Assembly: GCF_900095705.1 (NCBI RefSeq)
Contig: NZ_LT608326.1
Location: 310,001-374,000 of the forward strand
Direction of reading: 5' to 3'
From: Fusobacterium massiliense
Lineage (GTDB): Bacteria; Fusobacteriota; Fusobacteriia; Fusobacteriales; Fusobacteriaceae
Length of the DNA: 64,000 nucleotides
Below are positions 7,764 to 15,924 of the stretch, one piece after another. Positions within the stretch are counted from its first letter, which is position 1. Every line of letters begins with the position of its first letter. A program made the translations under genes and the position numbers. Under the pieces are notes generated by a model. That model was not told where the DNA came from. It saw nothing but the letters and a program-made list of their open reading frames with translations, and made no database searches.

Positions 7764-9227
7764 TTACACTAAATTTTTTAATTCAGTTGCAACAAACTCA
7801 ACTTGTGGTCCAACAATTACTTGAACAGCTTCCTTAGAAGGTTTTAAAACTCCAGGAACAAGTTTTTTAATTTCTTTTTCATTAATAATAGCACTGTCTT
7901 TAACTTTTAATCTAAGTCTAGTTGTACAGTTATCCACTTCAACGATATTTTCTTTTCCACCTAAAAGAGGTAAAAGAGCAGCAGCTAATTCAACATTAGT
8001 ACCTTTAATAGTTTCAGCTTCTTTAACTTCTTCATCACTATCTTCTCTACCAGGAGTTTTTAGGTTGAAGATACGAATTGTGAATAAGAATACGAAATAG
8101 TACACTACGAAAAGCACAATTCCTAGTATTATCAACATGAAAGGACTATTTGCATTTGGATTCTTTAATGACAAGAAGAAGTCAATAAATCCTCCAGAGA
8201 AACTAAATCCTGCAATCCAGTTGAAAGAAGCTGCTAAGAATAGAGAAACTCCTGTTAAAACAGCATGTAATAAGTATAATATAGGAGCAACGAACATGAA
8301 AGCAAATTCGATAGGTTCTGTTACACCAGTAAAGAAACTTGTGAAACCAGCTGCAAGCATGATAGATAAAATTTTTGCTCTATTTTTAGGTTTAGAAGTT
8401 TGAACAAAAGCAACACAAGCTCCAAGTAAACCAAACATCATAACAGGGAAGAAACCAGCTTGATACATTCCTACGTGGTAAGTTCCTTGTAAAAGTTCAG
8501 GTAAATCAGTGTAAGCCATGTTAGGATCTCCCCAGAATCTACCAATATCATTTATACCTGCAACATTGAACCAGAATACAGAGTTCAAAGCATGGTGTAG
8601 ACCTACAGGAATTAAAAGTCTATTGAAGAAACCATAAATTCCAGCTCCAACAGGACCTAATTTTGCAACTGCTGTTCCAAAACTTACTAGAGCAGAGAAA
8701 ACTACTGGCCAAATATAAGTTAGTATGAAAGATACAACTATCATAACAACTGATGTAATGATAGGTACAGCTCTTTTTCCACTAAAGAAAGCTAAGAAAT
8801 TAGGTAGTTGTATTTGATAGAATCTGTTATAAATTTCTCCAGAAACAACACCACAAAGAATACCGATAAATTGGTTATTTATCTTTCCAAAAGCTGCTGG
8901 AACTTCTTCTATTGGAGTACCTGTGATTTGAGCAATAGCACCAGTTGATAAAAGAGTAGTTACCACTTCAAAAGCAACAAGTCCAGTAAGAGCAGCTGCT
9001 CCATGTTTGTCTTTAGAAAGACCAAAAGCAACACCAACTGCAAATAGAATAGGCATATTGTCTATAATAGCTGCTCCAGCTTTAATTAAGAAAGCTGCAA
9101 GTTGGCTGTTAGCCCCCCAACCAGTTGGATCTATCCAATAACCAATACCAAGCATAATAGCCGCAGCAGGCAATACAGCAACTGGAACCATTAATGCTTT
9201 ACCAATTTTTTGTAAATAATTGAACAT
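7764..9227 (-). CDS. nagE: PTS permease EIICB, N-acetylglucosamine/glucose type
   Basis: This 487-residue sugar phosphotransferase permease has an N-terminal EIIC membrane domain (about residues 1-380) and a C-terminal EIIB domain with the phosphorylated cysteine in DNCTTRLRLKV (Cys434). The EIIC segment GMYQAGFFPVMMFGL near residue 255 resembles NagE more than PtsG, so N-acetylglucosamine is the likeliest substrate; glucose is possible. No EIIA domain is fused, so a separate EIIA must supply phosphate. It is monocistronic, with an AGGAGG ribosome site and an extended -10 at 9281-9289. Confidence 0.88.
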   Translation of the reverse strand: MFNYLQKIGKALMVPVAVLPAAAIMLGIGYWIDPTGWGANSQLAAFLIKAGAAIIDNMPILFAVGVAFGLSKDKHGAAALTGLVAFEVVTTLLSTGAIAQITGTPIEEVPAAFGKINNQFIGILCGVVSGEIYNRFYQIQLPNFLAFFSGKRAVPIITSVVMIVVSFILTYIWPVVFSALVSFGTAVAKLGPVGAGIYGFFNRLLIPVGLHHALNSVFWFNVAGINDIGRFWGDPNMAYTDLPELLQGTYHVGMYQAGFFPVMMFGLLGACVAFVQTSKPKNRAKILSIMLAAGFTSFFTGVTEPIEFAFMFVAPILYLLHAVLTGVSLFLAASFNWIAGFSFSGGFIDFFLSLKNPNANSPFMLIILGIVLFVVYYFVFLFTIRIFNLKTPGREDSDEEVKEAETIKGTNVELAAALLPLLGGKENIVEVDNCTTRLRLKVKDSAIINEKEIKKLVPGVLKPSKEAVQVIVGPQVEFVATELKNLV

Positions 9228-9280
9228 AAAAAGAACCTCCTAAATTAAAATTCTGTCAATTTCCTTAAATATTTTATCCA

Positions 9281-9289
9281 ATTATACCA
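9281..9289 (-). promoter_or_regulatory. extended -10 element for the PTS gene
   Basis: The minus strand reads TGGTATAAT 54 bases upstream of the PTS start. No convincing -35 is visible, as is common for extended -10 promoters. Confidence 0.5.
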
Positions 9290-9411
9290 TATATTGTATG
9301 AATAATATATAAAAATTTAAATATAATTTACTTTTACTTATTTATCCAAAATTTCCAAATAAATTTCTATTTTTATTTTTTAAAAAGTATAAAAATAAAC
9401 AACTAAAATTA

Positions 9412-9595
9412 GTCTCTTGACAGCCGTATGAATTCTACTAGTTCAATAAATAAAGTCTCCTGACAGCCGTATGACTCTTCCGAGCTCACCAAAATACTCT
9501 CCAGAGTAATACGGACGTCGGAGACTAGTTTTCATATTAAATTTATACTTTCCTTATAAATAAAGTCTCTTCAAACTAATATGGACGTCAGAGAC
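9412..9595. repeat. dispersed palindromic repeat, copy 6 (split by copy 7)
   Basis: The outer flanks are those of a forward copy (AAAAGTATAAAAATAAA before 9412, GAGACTTTATTTAA at the end), but the core between them is in reverse orientation. The left half of the core (9412-9450) stops at CAATAAA in the loop, and the right half resumes near 9565 as TCTCTTCAAACTAATATGG. Copy 7 with its own flanks occupies the gap. Confidence 0.75.
9455..9525 (-). repeat. dispersed palindromic repeat, copy 7 (covariant subtype)
   Basis: The reverse-oriented GTCTCC/GGAGAC plus ACTCT/AGAGT subtype, matching copy 3. It is followed by its reversed flank up to about 9560. A 14-bp direct repeat, ATAAATAAAGTCTC, stands at 9446-9459 and 9556-9569 on either side. 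Confidence 0.88.
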
Positions 9596-9666
9596 TTTAT
9601 TTAATATTAATATAATTTTGTGATATTATAATATAGTAAACTATAAAGTATTATGGAGTGATTTTT

Positions 9667-10614
9667 ATGGAAAATTTTTTACTTGCTCTTAATGTTGTTT
9701 TTCCAATGTTTTTTTTGATGATGTTGGGAGTGATTTTGAAAAGGATTAAAATGGTAGATGAAAGAAGCTTGACTGTTATGAACTCTTTGATTTTTAGAGT
9801 TTTTATGTCAACCTTACTTTTTTTAAGTGTCTATAATATTGCAGATTTAAGTGCATTTTCAGCAAAAAACTTAAAACTTATGCTCTATGCTTTTGTAAGT
9901 ATACTATTAGTGTTAGTTTTAGCTTGGTTAATTTTTGTAAGGCTTATAGCTGATAAAAAAAGACTGGCTGTTATGATTCAAGGAGTTTACAGAGGAAATT
10001 TCATATTGTTTGGACTAGCTATTGCTGGTAGCTTATATGGAGATGCCGGACTTGGTATTGTATCAATTCTGACAGTAGTTACTATTCCAACATTCAATAT
10101 TTTAGCAGTTATAATTCTGGAATACTATTCTGGAAAAGAAATAAGCAGAAAAAAACTTATTAAACAAGTTTCAAAAAATCCTTTAGTTATTGCAACCGTA
10201 ATAGGTATTTTATTTCTTGCAAGTGGAATAAAATTGCCAAAGCCTATTTACAAGAGCTTAAATGATATTGCCAAAATTGCAACCCCTCTTGCTTTTATTG
10301 TTTTGGGGGCAGAATTAAAGTTTGGCAATATGTTAAAAAATATGAAATATTTAATTTTTGTAGATTTTTTAAAATTAGTTATTAATCCTTTAATAAGTAT
10401 AAGTATTGGGAAAATGTTGGGTTTTCAAGGGGCAGAAATTGTGGCACTACTTGCTATGACAGCTTGTCCGACAGCTGTTTCATCGTTTACAATGGCAAAA
10501 GAAATGAATGTTGATGGAGATTTAGCCGGAGAGATTGTTGCAACAACTAGTTTAGTTTCTATTGCCACTATTTTCTGTTGGATTTTGATCTTGAAAAGTT
10601 TAGTTTGGATATAA
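9667..10614 (+). CDS. AEC-family (auxin efflux carrier-like) transporter
   Basis: This 315-residue membrane protein has about ten hydrophobic segments in the two five-helix halves typical of AEC carriers. Early LNVVFPMFFLMMLGVILKR and the late ACPTAVSSFTMAKEM segment are family features. Bacterial members move malate, malonate or other small organic acids; the substrate here cannot be told. The ATG at 9667 is chosen because GGAG at 9655 is well spaced for it; a GTG at 9658 in the same frame would bury that site. It looks monocistronic, with repeat copies before and after. Confidence 0.85.
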   Translation: MENFLLALNVVFPMFFLMMLGVILKRIKMVDERSLTVMNSLIFRVFMSTLLFLSVYNIADLSAFSAKNLKLMLYAFVSILLVLVLAWLIFVRLIADKKRLAVMIQGVYRGNFILFGLAIAGSLYGDAGLGIVSILTVVTIPTFNILAVIILEYYSGKEISRKKLIKQVSKNPLVIATVIGILFLASGIKLPKPIYKSLNDIAKIATPLAFIVLGAELKFGNMLKNMKYLIFVDFLKLVINPLISISIGKMLGFQGAEIVALLAMTACPTAVSSFTMAKEMNVDGDLAGEIVATTSLVSIATIFCWILILKSLVWI

Positions 10615-10659
10615 TAAAATCTAAATGAAGGAAAGTACAAGTTTAAATAATAAAAATTA

Positions 10660-10733
10660 GTTTCTTATATCCGTATTAGCTCGAAGAACTTGTTCTCATT
10701 GAGTTTGTAGAACTTATACGGCTGTCAAGAAAC
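10660..10733 (+). repeat. dispersed palindromic repeat, copy 8
   Basis: A diverged copy whose outer stem is GTTTCT/AGAAAC, a compensated change from GTCTCT/AGAGAC. The inner AGCTC/GAACT stem has one mismatch. Left flank GGAAAGTACAAGTTTAAATA is kept. It follows the AEC carrier stop by 45 bases and ends in TTTTTTTATTTT, so it could serve as that gene's terminator. Confidence 0.85.
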
Positions 10734-10813
10734 TTTTTTTATTTTATGAGAGCCTTCTTTTTTGCAGCATAAAATTATTTGCATAATTATTATGAAAAAG
10801 TGGAGGTAAGAAT

Positions 10814-11317
10814 ATGAATACAATAAGAAGTACTTTTCTAAAAGATTATATATTAAAATTGGCAGGAGAATATGCAAGTGCAAGCAAAATACACACAATT
10901 TTAAACATAAGTCTTAGTTACACTTACATAATAGCAAAAAATAATAAAATAAGAAGTAGAACAAAATATGGCAGAACAGAATATAATATGGAAGATTTTG
11001 TCAGAGCTTTGGAATTGGGACAAAATAATAATATTATTAGTCCAGCTTTTACAAAAGAAGATTTTGACATTAATAACTATCATAATTGGGAAGCACAAAA
11101 TGATATAGAGAAGTTTTTACAAAATTATTTATTAGATGAACTTGGAGAATTTACAACAATAAGGGATTTGGTAGAGCTTTTTAAAGTTAGTAAGACAATA
11201 TGGTATGAAGCTCTAGAAGAGGGAAAAATAATATATTTCAAAATAAGCACTAGGAAAATAATATTAACTAGAGCTTTACTACCATTCTTAAGAGAAGCAA
11301 TGGCAACAGAAATTTAG
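10814..11317 (+). CDS. small putative helix-turn-helix DNA-binding protein
   Basis: I do not recognise a named family. The 167-residue protein seems to hold two copies of a winged-helix or excisionase-like unit: ASASKIHTILNISLSYTYII (residues 17-36) followed by KIRSRTKYGRTEYNMEDFVRAL, and again TTIRDLVELFKVSKTIWYEAL near 115 followed by KIIYFKISTRKIILTRALLPFL. That layout suggests binding to two half-sites. It has a GGAGG ribosome site and lies directly upstream of the adhesin gene on the same strand, so it may regulate it; that is inference from position only. Confidence 0.6.
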   Translation: MNTIRSTFLKDYILKLAGEYASASKIHTILNISLSYTYIIAKNNKIRSRTKYGRTEYNMEDFVRALELGQNNNIISPAFTKEDFDINNYHNWEAQNDIEKFLQNYLLDELGEFTTIRDLVELFKVSKTIWYEALEEGKIIYFKISTRKIILTRALLPFLREAMATEI

Positions 11318-11503
11318 TATTTTGGCAAGTTTAAATATAAATGATGTAAATAAAGTGAGTAGTGAAAAAGAAGGTTTTATTTTAAAGAGAATTAAAAAAG
11401 TAAAGTATATAAATTTTATATGATTACTTATAGTTTTTTTTAAAATATTAATTTTTGATTAAAAATTAAGAAAAAAATAAAAAAATAGCACTGGCTAAAA
11501 AAC

Positions 11504-11525
11504 GAACATTTTTTTATTTTTGTTC
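11504..11525. promoter_or_regulatory. inverted repeat in the adhesin upstream region
   Basis: GAACA (11504-11508) and TGTTC (11521-11525) flank a 12-base A/T core. This is operator-like spacing. It lies 187 bases after the helix-turn-helix gene and 70 bases before the G-run. Confidence 0.35.
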
Positions 11526-11594
11526 ATTTTAAAAACAAAAATAAAGAATATCAGTTAAAAAAACAACACAAAGAAATATTTTTTTAAAAAATTA

Positions 11595-11606
11595 GGGGGG
11601 GGGGGG
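11595..11606. repeat. poly-G tract of 12 bases
   Basis: Twelve consecutive G in DNA that is otherwise overwhelmingly A/T. It lies 105 bases upstream of the adhesin promoter -35 and 260 bases upstream of the adhesin ATG, outside any gene. Runs of this length are prone to slipped-strand length change. Confidence 0.95.
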
Positions 11607-11676
11607 TTAAAATATAGAAAAAAAGGGAGTTCAGAACAAAAAATAAATAGAAAAGAATATATATCAGATATATTAT

Positions 11677-11700
11677 AGTCTTGAAATTAAAGACTTTTTT
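11677..11700 (+). terminator. small terminator-like hairpin between the G-run and the adhesin promoter
   Basis: AGTCTT (11677-11682) pairs with AAGACT (11690-11695) around a seven-base loop and is followed by T residues. It would insulate the adhesin promoter from upstream transcription. A 6-bp stem is weak. Confidence 0.45.
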
Positions 11701-11711
11701 GATAAAAAACC

Positions 11712-11740
11712 TTTACAAATTATACATGGTATGGTATACT
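11712..11740 (+). promoter_or_regulatory. predicted sigma-70 promoter for the adhesin gene
   Basis: TTTACA at 11712-11717 and TATACT at 11735-11740 with exactly 17 bases between. It leaves an untranslated leader of about 120 bases before the adhesin ATG. Confidence 0.65.
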
Positions 11741-11866
11741 AAATTATCATAAAATAAAAAATTCTTAATTAAATTTTAAATCAAACAAACTCAATTAAGA
11801 GCTGATAAATTAAGTTAAAAAAAGTAATTAGATGCTCTTGGTTGAAAGATTAAAAAAGGAGAGAAA

Positions 11867-13921
11867 ATGAATAAAAAAATTAAAGAAATGGAAAAATGTT
11901 TAAAAGGAGTTTTAAAGAGAAAAATTGCAGTAACAGAGAGCTTTTTAGTGGCTTTTATGATTGCTGGATTTTTTGGATTAAGTCTGGATTCTAAAGCCGT
12001 TCAAGAAGGAACTGCATTAGCTACTAATTCAATAGCAATTGGAAATGAATCAAAAACTGAAAAAACTTCAGCAAATAGTGTTGTTATAGGAAATAAAGCA
12101 AGAGCGATAAAAGGGCCTTTAGATGCTGTAAATTCCGTAGCAATAGGGAACGATTCAGAAGTAAATTCAAGATATGCTGTTTCTATAGGTAATGAATCAA
12201 GAGCAAATGCAGAATATACTGTTGTTATGGGTAATAAAGCATCAGCACAATCTGGATTTTCTATGGCAATAGGAAATGAGGCAGAAACAAAAGCACAATA
12301 TGCTATTTCTATAGGTAATGCATCAAAAGCAAGTGCATTAAATAGTATTGTTATAGGTAGAAATTCAAAAGCAATAAAAACAGGAGCTTACACTCCTGAA
12401 AATTCTATAGCAATGGGATATAGTTCAGAAGTAAATTCAAAATATGCTATTTCTATAGGTAATGAAACAAAAGCAAATTCAGAAAGTAGTATCGCTATGG
12501 GAAGTCGTGCAGAAGCATCAGGTGTAAATTCTATAGCAATAGGTTCTAAAAGAGAAAACTTAGAAAGAGAAACAGACACTGCTACTATAGCAAATGGAAC
12601 AAATGCAATAGCATTAGGTGGAGGAGCAGAAGCTGTTAACTGGTCTTTAGCAGCCGGTTCAAACGCAAAATCTACTGGAGGAACTTCAGTCGCAATTGGT
12701 GACAGAGCAAATGCGACAGCTAAATATACTACGGCAATAGCAGCCGGTTCAAACGCAACAAGCGAAAATTCTATTGCAGTAGGTTATGGTACACAGTCAA
12801 CAGCTAAAAATTCTATAGCAATAGGGTATTCAGCAAAAGCAAATTTAGAAAATTCTGTAGCTTTAGGTGCAAGAACAACAACAACTAAATCTGAAGGAAA
12901 ATCATATTTAACTGAAAGAGAATTTGCTAATACTGGATCAGTAGTTTCAGTAGGAAACAGAAGAATTAATCAACTTGAAGATGGAGCTAAAGATGATGAT
13001 GCAGTAACTGTAAGACAACTAAAAGCAGCTAAGTCAAAACTAGAAACTGCAGCCGATAGTGGAATTACTGTTAAGGAAGGTGAATTAACTAAAGATGGAA
13101 CAACATACACTGTTGGATTAGACAAAGATAAAGTTAAGGATATAGCTGGAGAAGGGGTAAAAGTCCAAGCTGGGAAAAATATAGTAGTATCTGCAGAGAC
13201 TAAAGAGCATACAACGACATATACAGTAAGTCTAGATGATGCAATTGAAAGCAAACTTAATAATAGGTTAGATGGGACTGTAAGCTTAATAGGTGAAGGA
13301 GCTGTTAAAGAGACAGCGGCAAATAATATTAAAGTTGAGAAAGAAAAAAATGGTGGATTAGTTGTAAAACTTTCTGATAAATTAACTGGAATGACAAGCT
13401 TTGAAACTAAAAATGATCCAGCTGGAAAAGTTAAGATTGATAAAGATGGAATCTCACTATCAAAAGATAATAAACCTACTGTAAAAATAGGGACAGATGG
13501 AACTATAACAGGACTTAAAGCTCCTGAAATTGATGAAACAACAGGAAAACCTAAAGATCCAACAGCAGCAGCAACAGCTGGATATGTTGATCAAAGAATA
13601 GCAGATGTTAAAGGCGATGTAAAAACTGCAATTGATCAAATAAACAGAAACTCTCAAAGAGTTGAAGAAGTTAACAAACAAGCAAAAGAAGGTATAGCAG
13701 CAGTAGCAGCTATGGCAACTTTAGACTTCAATGATGCCCCTGTAGGAAGAGTTGGAGTTGGAGCAGCAATTGGTGGATACAGAGGAACTCAAGCAGTAGC
13801 AGTCGGAGCAGTTTATGGAATAAATGAAAGCTTCAAAGTTAATGCTAAAATGGGAATACCAACTTCAAGAGCAAAAGGAGCAACTTATGGTGTAAGTGCA
13901 ACTTATTACTTTGATAGATAA
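11867..13921 (+). CDS. trimeric autotransporter adhesin (YadA/CbpF-like)
   Basis: This 684-residue surface protein has the full trimeric autotransporter plan. A long signal sequence (residues 1-45, basic then hydrophobic SFLVAFMIAGFFGLSL) is followed by a head of about twenty 14-residue units with the motif NSIAIGN (about 50-340). A neck with GNRRINQLEDGAKDDDAVTV (about 363-382) leads to a coiled stalk with repeated linker motifs, and the C-terminal YadA anchor (about 610-684) ends in YYFDR with a terminal aromatic-containing strand. Fusobacterium CbpF, a CEACAM-binding adhesin, has this architecture; equivalence is not shown here. It is preceded by a 17-spaced promoter, a G12 run and GGAGA ribosome site, and followed by a terminator. 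Confidence 0.92.
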   Translation: MNKKIKEMEKCLKGVLKRKIAVTESFLVAFMIAGFFGLSLDSKAVQEGTALATNSIAIGNESKTEKTSANSVVIGNKARAIKGPLDAVNSVAIGNDSEVNSRYAVSIGNESRANAEYTVVMGNKASAQSGFSMAIGNEAETKAQYAISIGNASKASALNSIVIGRNSKAIKTGAYTPENSIAMGYSSEVNSKYAISIGNETKANSESSIAMGSRAEASGVNSIAIGSKRENLERETDTATIANGTNAIALGGGAEAVNWSLAAGSNAKSTGGTSVAIGDRANATAKYTTAIAAGSNATSENSIAVGYGTQSTAKNSIAIGYSAKANLENSVALGARTTTTKSEGKSYLTEREFANTGSVVSVGNRRINQLEDGAKDDDAVTVRQLKAAKSKLETAADSGITVKEGELTKDGTTYTVGLDKDKVKDIAGEGVKVQAGKNIVVSAETKEHTTTYTVSLDDAIESKLNNRLDGTVSLIGEGAVKETAANNIKVEKEKNGGLVVKLSDKLTGMTSFETKNDPAGKVKIDKDGISLSKDNKPTVKIGTDGTITGLKAPEIDETTGKPKDPTAAATAGYVDQRIADVKGDVKTAIDQINRNSQRVEEVNKQAKEGIAAVAAMATLDFNDAPVGRVGVGAAIGGYRGTQAVAVGAVYGINESFKVNAKMGIPTSRAKGATYGVSATYYFDR

Positions 13922-13931
13922 AATTAATTAG

Positions 13932-13960
13932 CAAGTATTGTAGAATTTCTGCAATACTTG
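13932..13960 (+). other. hairpin after the adhesin stop
   Basis: CAAGTATTG and CAATACTTG form a perfect 9-bp stem around an 11-base loop, starting ten bases after the stop codon. No T-run follows, so it is more likely an mRNA 3' end stabiliser than a terminator. Confidence 0.5.
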
Positions 13961-14001
13961 ACTAAGAGATTAGTCTACAGTTGTATTTAGCTAAAAAAAT
14001 G

Positions 14002-14037
14002 AAAAGGATTTCATATCAAATATGAAATCCTTTTTTA
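14002..14037 (+). terminator. intrinsic terminator of the adhesin gene
   Basis: AAAAGGATTTCATAT pairs with ATATGAAATCCTTTT around a four-base loop and continues into a T-run. Confidence 0.88.
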
Positions 14038-14074
14038 TTTATAAGGGAAGTATAAAAATAAATAGTGAAAATTA

Positions 14075-14148
14075 GTCTCTGACGTCCGTATTAGTTTGAA
14101 GAGCCTGTGTTCATTGAGCTCGTAAAACTCATACGGCTGTCAAGAGAC
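14075..14148 (+). repeat. dispersed palindromic repeat, copy 9
   Basis: Full-length, with middle stem AGTTT/AAACT, a compensated change from AGTTC/GAACT. Left flank GGGAAGTATAAAAATAAA and right end GAGACTTTATTTAA are present. Confidence 0.9.
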
Positions 14149-14187
14149 TTTATTTAAATTTATCAGTGTGAATGTAAAAATGATTTC

Positions 14188-14216
14188 TTGACTATAAATA
14201 TTAAAAGCCTTATAAT
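14188..14216 (+). promoter_or_regulatory. predicted strong sigma-70 promoter for the ClC-Ktr operon
   Basis: TTGACT at 14188-14193, a 17-base spacer and a perfect TATAAT at 14211-14216. The predicted transcript carries the miniature repeat at 14267-14289 in its leader. Confidence 0.72.
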
Positions 14217-14266
14217 GAAATTGATTTTTATTATGTAGAAAAGTATAATTTTAAATAGAAAAAGAT

Positions 14267-14289
14267 ATCTCTGACGGCTGTCAAGAGAT
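14267..14289 (+). repeat. dispersed palindromic repeat, copy 10 (internally deleted miniature)
   Basis: Only the tips remain: ATCTCTGAC joined to GGCTGTCAAGAGAT, with about 50 bases of the core missing. The flank GTAGAAAAGTATAATTTTAAATA is intact. The end pair changed from G-C to A-T on both arms (ATCTCT/AGAGAT). Confidence 0.8.
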
Positions 14290-14326
14290 TTTATTTGTTA
14301 TAAAATAAATTTTCGGGGAGAAATAT

Positions 14327-15901
14327 ATGGAAAAACAGAGTAATACAAAGGATACTGTTGAAAAGTTACAGAGTGGAAATGCCAGTCTTTATTTTGCTTG
14401 TTTGTTGGTTGGAATATTAACAGGAGTTATAGTTTCATTGTATAGATGGAGCTTAGAAAAAATAGGAGTAATAAGAAAGGCATATTTTTCTGATATCACA
14501 TTAGAACATCCTATATCTTTATTAAAAATATGGCTTGTATTTATTGTAGTTGGATTAGTAGTAAATTATTTATTTAAAAAATTTCCTAAAACATCTGGAA
14601 GTGGTATTCCTCAAGTAAAAGGATTAATTTTAGGTAGAATAGATTATCAAAATTGGTGGAAAGAACTTTTTTCAAAATTTACAGCAGGGGTACTAGGAAT
14701 AGGAGCAGGGTTATCTCTAGGAAGAGAAGGGCCATCTGTTCAACTGGGTTCTTATGTTGCTTACGGACTTGCAAAAATTCTAAAAAAAGATACAACTGAA
14801 AGAAATTACATGATAACAAGTGGGTCAAGTGCAGGACTTGCAGGAGCCTTTGGTGCACCACTTGCAGGAGTTATGTTTAGCATAGAAGAAATACACAAGT
14901 ACTTAACTGGAAAACTTTTAATTTGTGTTTTCACAGCAAGTATAGTTTCTGATTTTATTGGAAGAAGATTTTTTGGTGTACAAACATCTTTTGATATTGC
15001 AATAAAATATCCCTTAGGAATAAATCCATATTTTCAATTTTTCTTGTATGTTATATTTGGAGTAATTATTGCATTTTTTGGAAAGCTATTTACTGTATCT
15101 TTGATAAAAAGTCAAGATTTATTTGTAGGAATAAAACTTCCTAGGGAAATAAAAGTATCTTTTATTATGACATTGTCATTTGTACTTTGTTTTGTTTTAC
15201 CAGAAGTTACAGGTGGAGGACATAGTCTAGTAGAAAGTCTTATACATAGTAAGACTGCAATTTATACATTAATTATTATTTTTATATTAAAATTATTTTT
15301 TACGACATTTTGTTATTCAACAGGTTTTGCCGGAGGAATATTTTTACCAATGCTTGTATTGGGAGCTTTAATAGGTAAAATATTCGGAGAAGTTGTGGAT
15401 ATGATATCTCAAACAGGACCGGATTTTGTAGTTCATTGTATAGTCTTAGGAATGGCGGCATACTTTGTAGCTGTTGTAAGAGCGCCTATAACAGGAGCTA
15501 TACTTATACTGGAAATGACAGGTAGTTTTCATCTGTTGTTAGCAATAGCAACTGTTGCAATAGTTTCATTTTTTGTAACAGAATTTTTAGAACAAGATCC
15601 AGTTTACGATATTTTATATGATAGAATGAAAAAAGATGATAATATTAAAGATGAAGAAAATCATAAGAAAATAACTATTGAAGTGCCAATAATGGTGGAG
15701 TCTTTAATAGATGGAAAAATGGTATCGGAAGTAATATGGCCTGAAGATGTTTTGGTGATTTCTATTGTTAGAAATGGTATAGAAAAAATACCTAAGGGTA
15801 GAACAGTTATGATGGCAGGAGATATTTTGATATTATTATTGCCTGAAAATAGAGTGTCGGAAGTTAAAGAAAAATTAATGAAACAGACATTGGTAGATTA
15901 A
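14327..15901 (+). CDS. ClC-family chloride channel/antiporter with C-terminal RCK_C domain
   Basis: This 524-residue inner-membrane protein is a ClC transporter. GSGIPQVKGLILG (about 92-104), GREGPSVQLG (about 131-140, with the gating glutamate), FSIEEIHK (with the acidic residue used for proton movement in antiporters) and AGGIFLPMLVLGA are all visible, which argues for Cl-/H+ exchange rather than a channel. Residues 450-524 form a TrkA_C (RCK_C) ligand-binding domain. It begins the operon that continues with ktrB 23 bases later, linking anion and potassium transport. GGGGAG precedes the ATG. Confidence 0.92.
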   Translation: MEKQSNTKDTVEKLQSGNASLYFACLLVGILTGVIVSLYRWSLEKIGVIRKAYFSDITLEHPISLLKIWLVFIVVGLVVNYLFKKFPKTSGSGIPQVKGLILGRIDYQNWWKELFSKFTAGVLGIGAGLSLGREGPSVQLGSYVAYGLAKILKKDTTERNYMITSGSSAGLAGAFGAPLAGVMFSIEEIHKYLTGKLLICVFTASIVSDFIGRRFFGVQTSFDIAIKYPLGINPYFQFFLYVIFGVIIAFFGKLFTVSLIKSQDLFVGIKLPREIKVSFIMTLSFVLCFVLPEVTGGGHSLVESLIHSKTAIYTLIIIFILKLFFTTFCYSTGFAGGIFLPMLVLGALIGKIFGEVVDMISQTGPDFVVHCIVLGMAAYFVAVVRAPITGAILILEMTGSFHLLLAIATVAIVSFFVTEFLEQDPVYDILYDRMKKDDNIKDEENHKKITIEVPIMVESLIDGKMVSEVIWPEDVLVISIVRNGIEKIPKGRTVMMAGDILILLLPENRVSEVKEKLMKQTLVD

Positions 15902-15924
15902 TTTTATTTTGAAAGAGAGGGAAA

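Noticed and set aside
11677-11700. Start of a small RNA gene between the G-run and adhesin promoter
   Set aside because: The hairpin could end a short RNA, but no convincing promoter was found upstream of it, so only a terminator-like hairpin is reported.
12970-13254. Antisense reading frame in the adhesin stalk
   Set aside because: It mirrors repetitive codons of the adhesin and has no start signals of its own.
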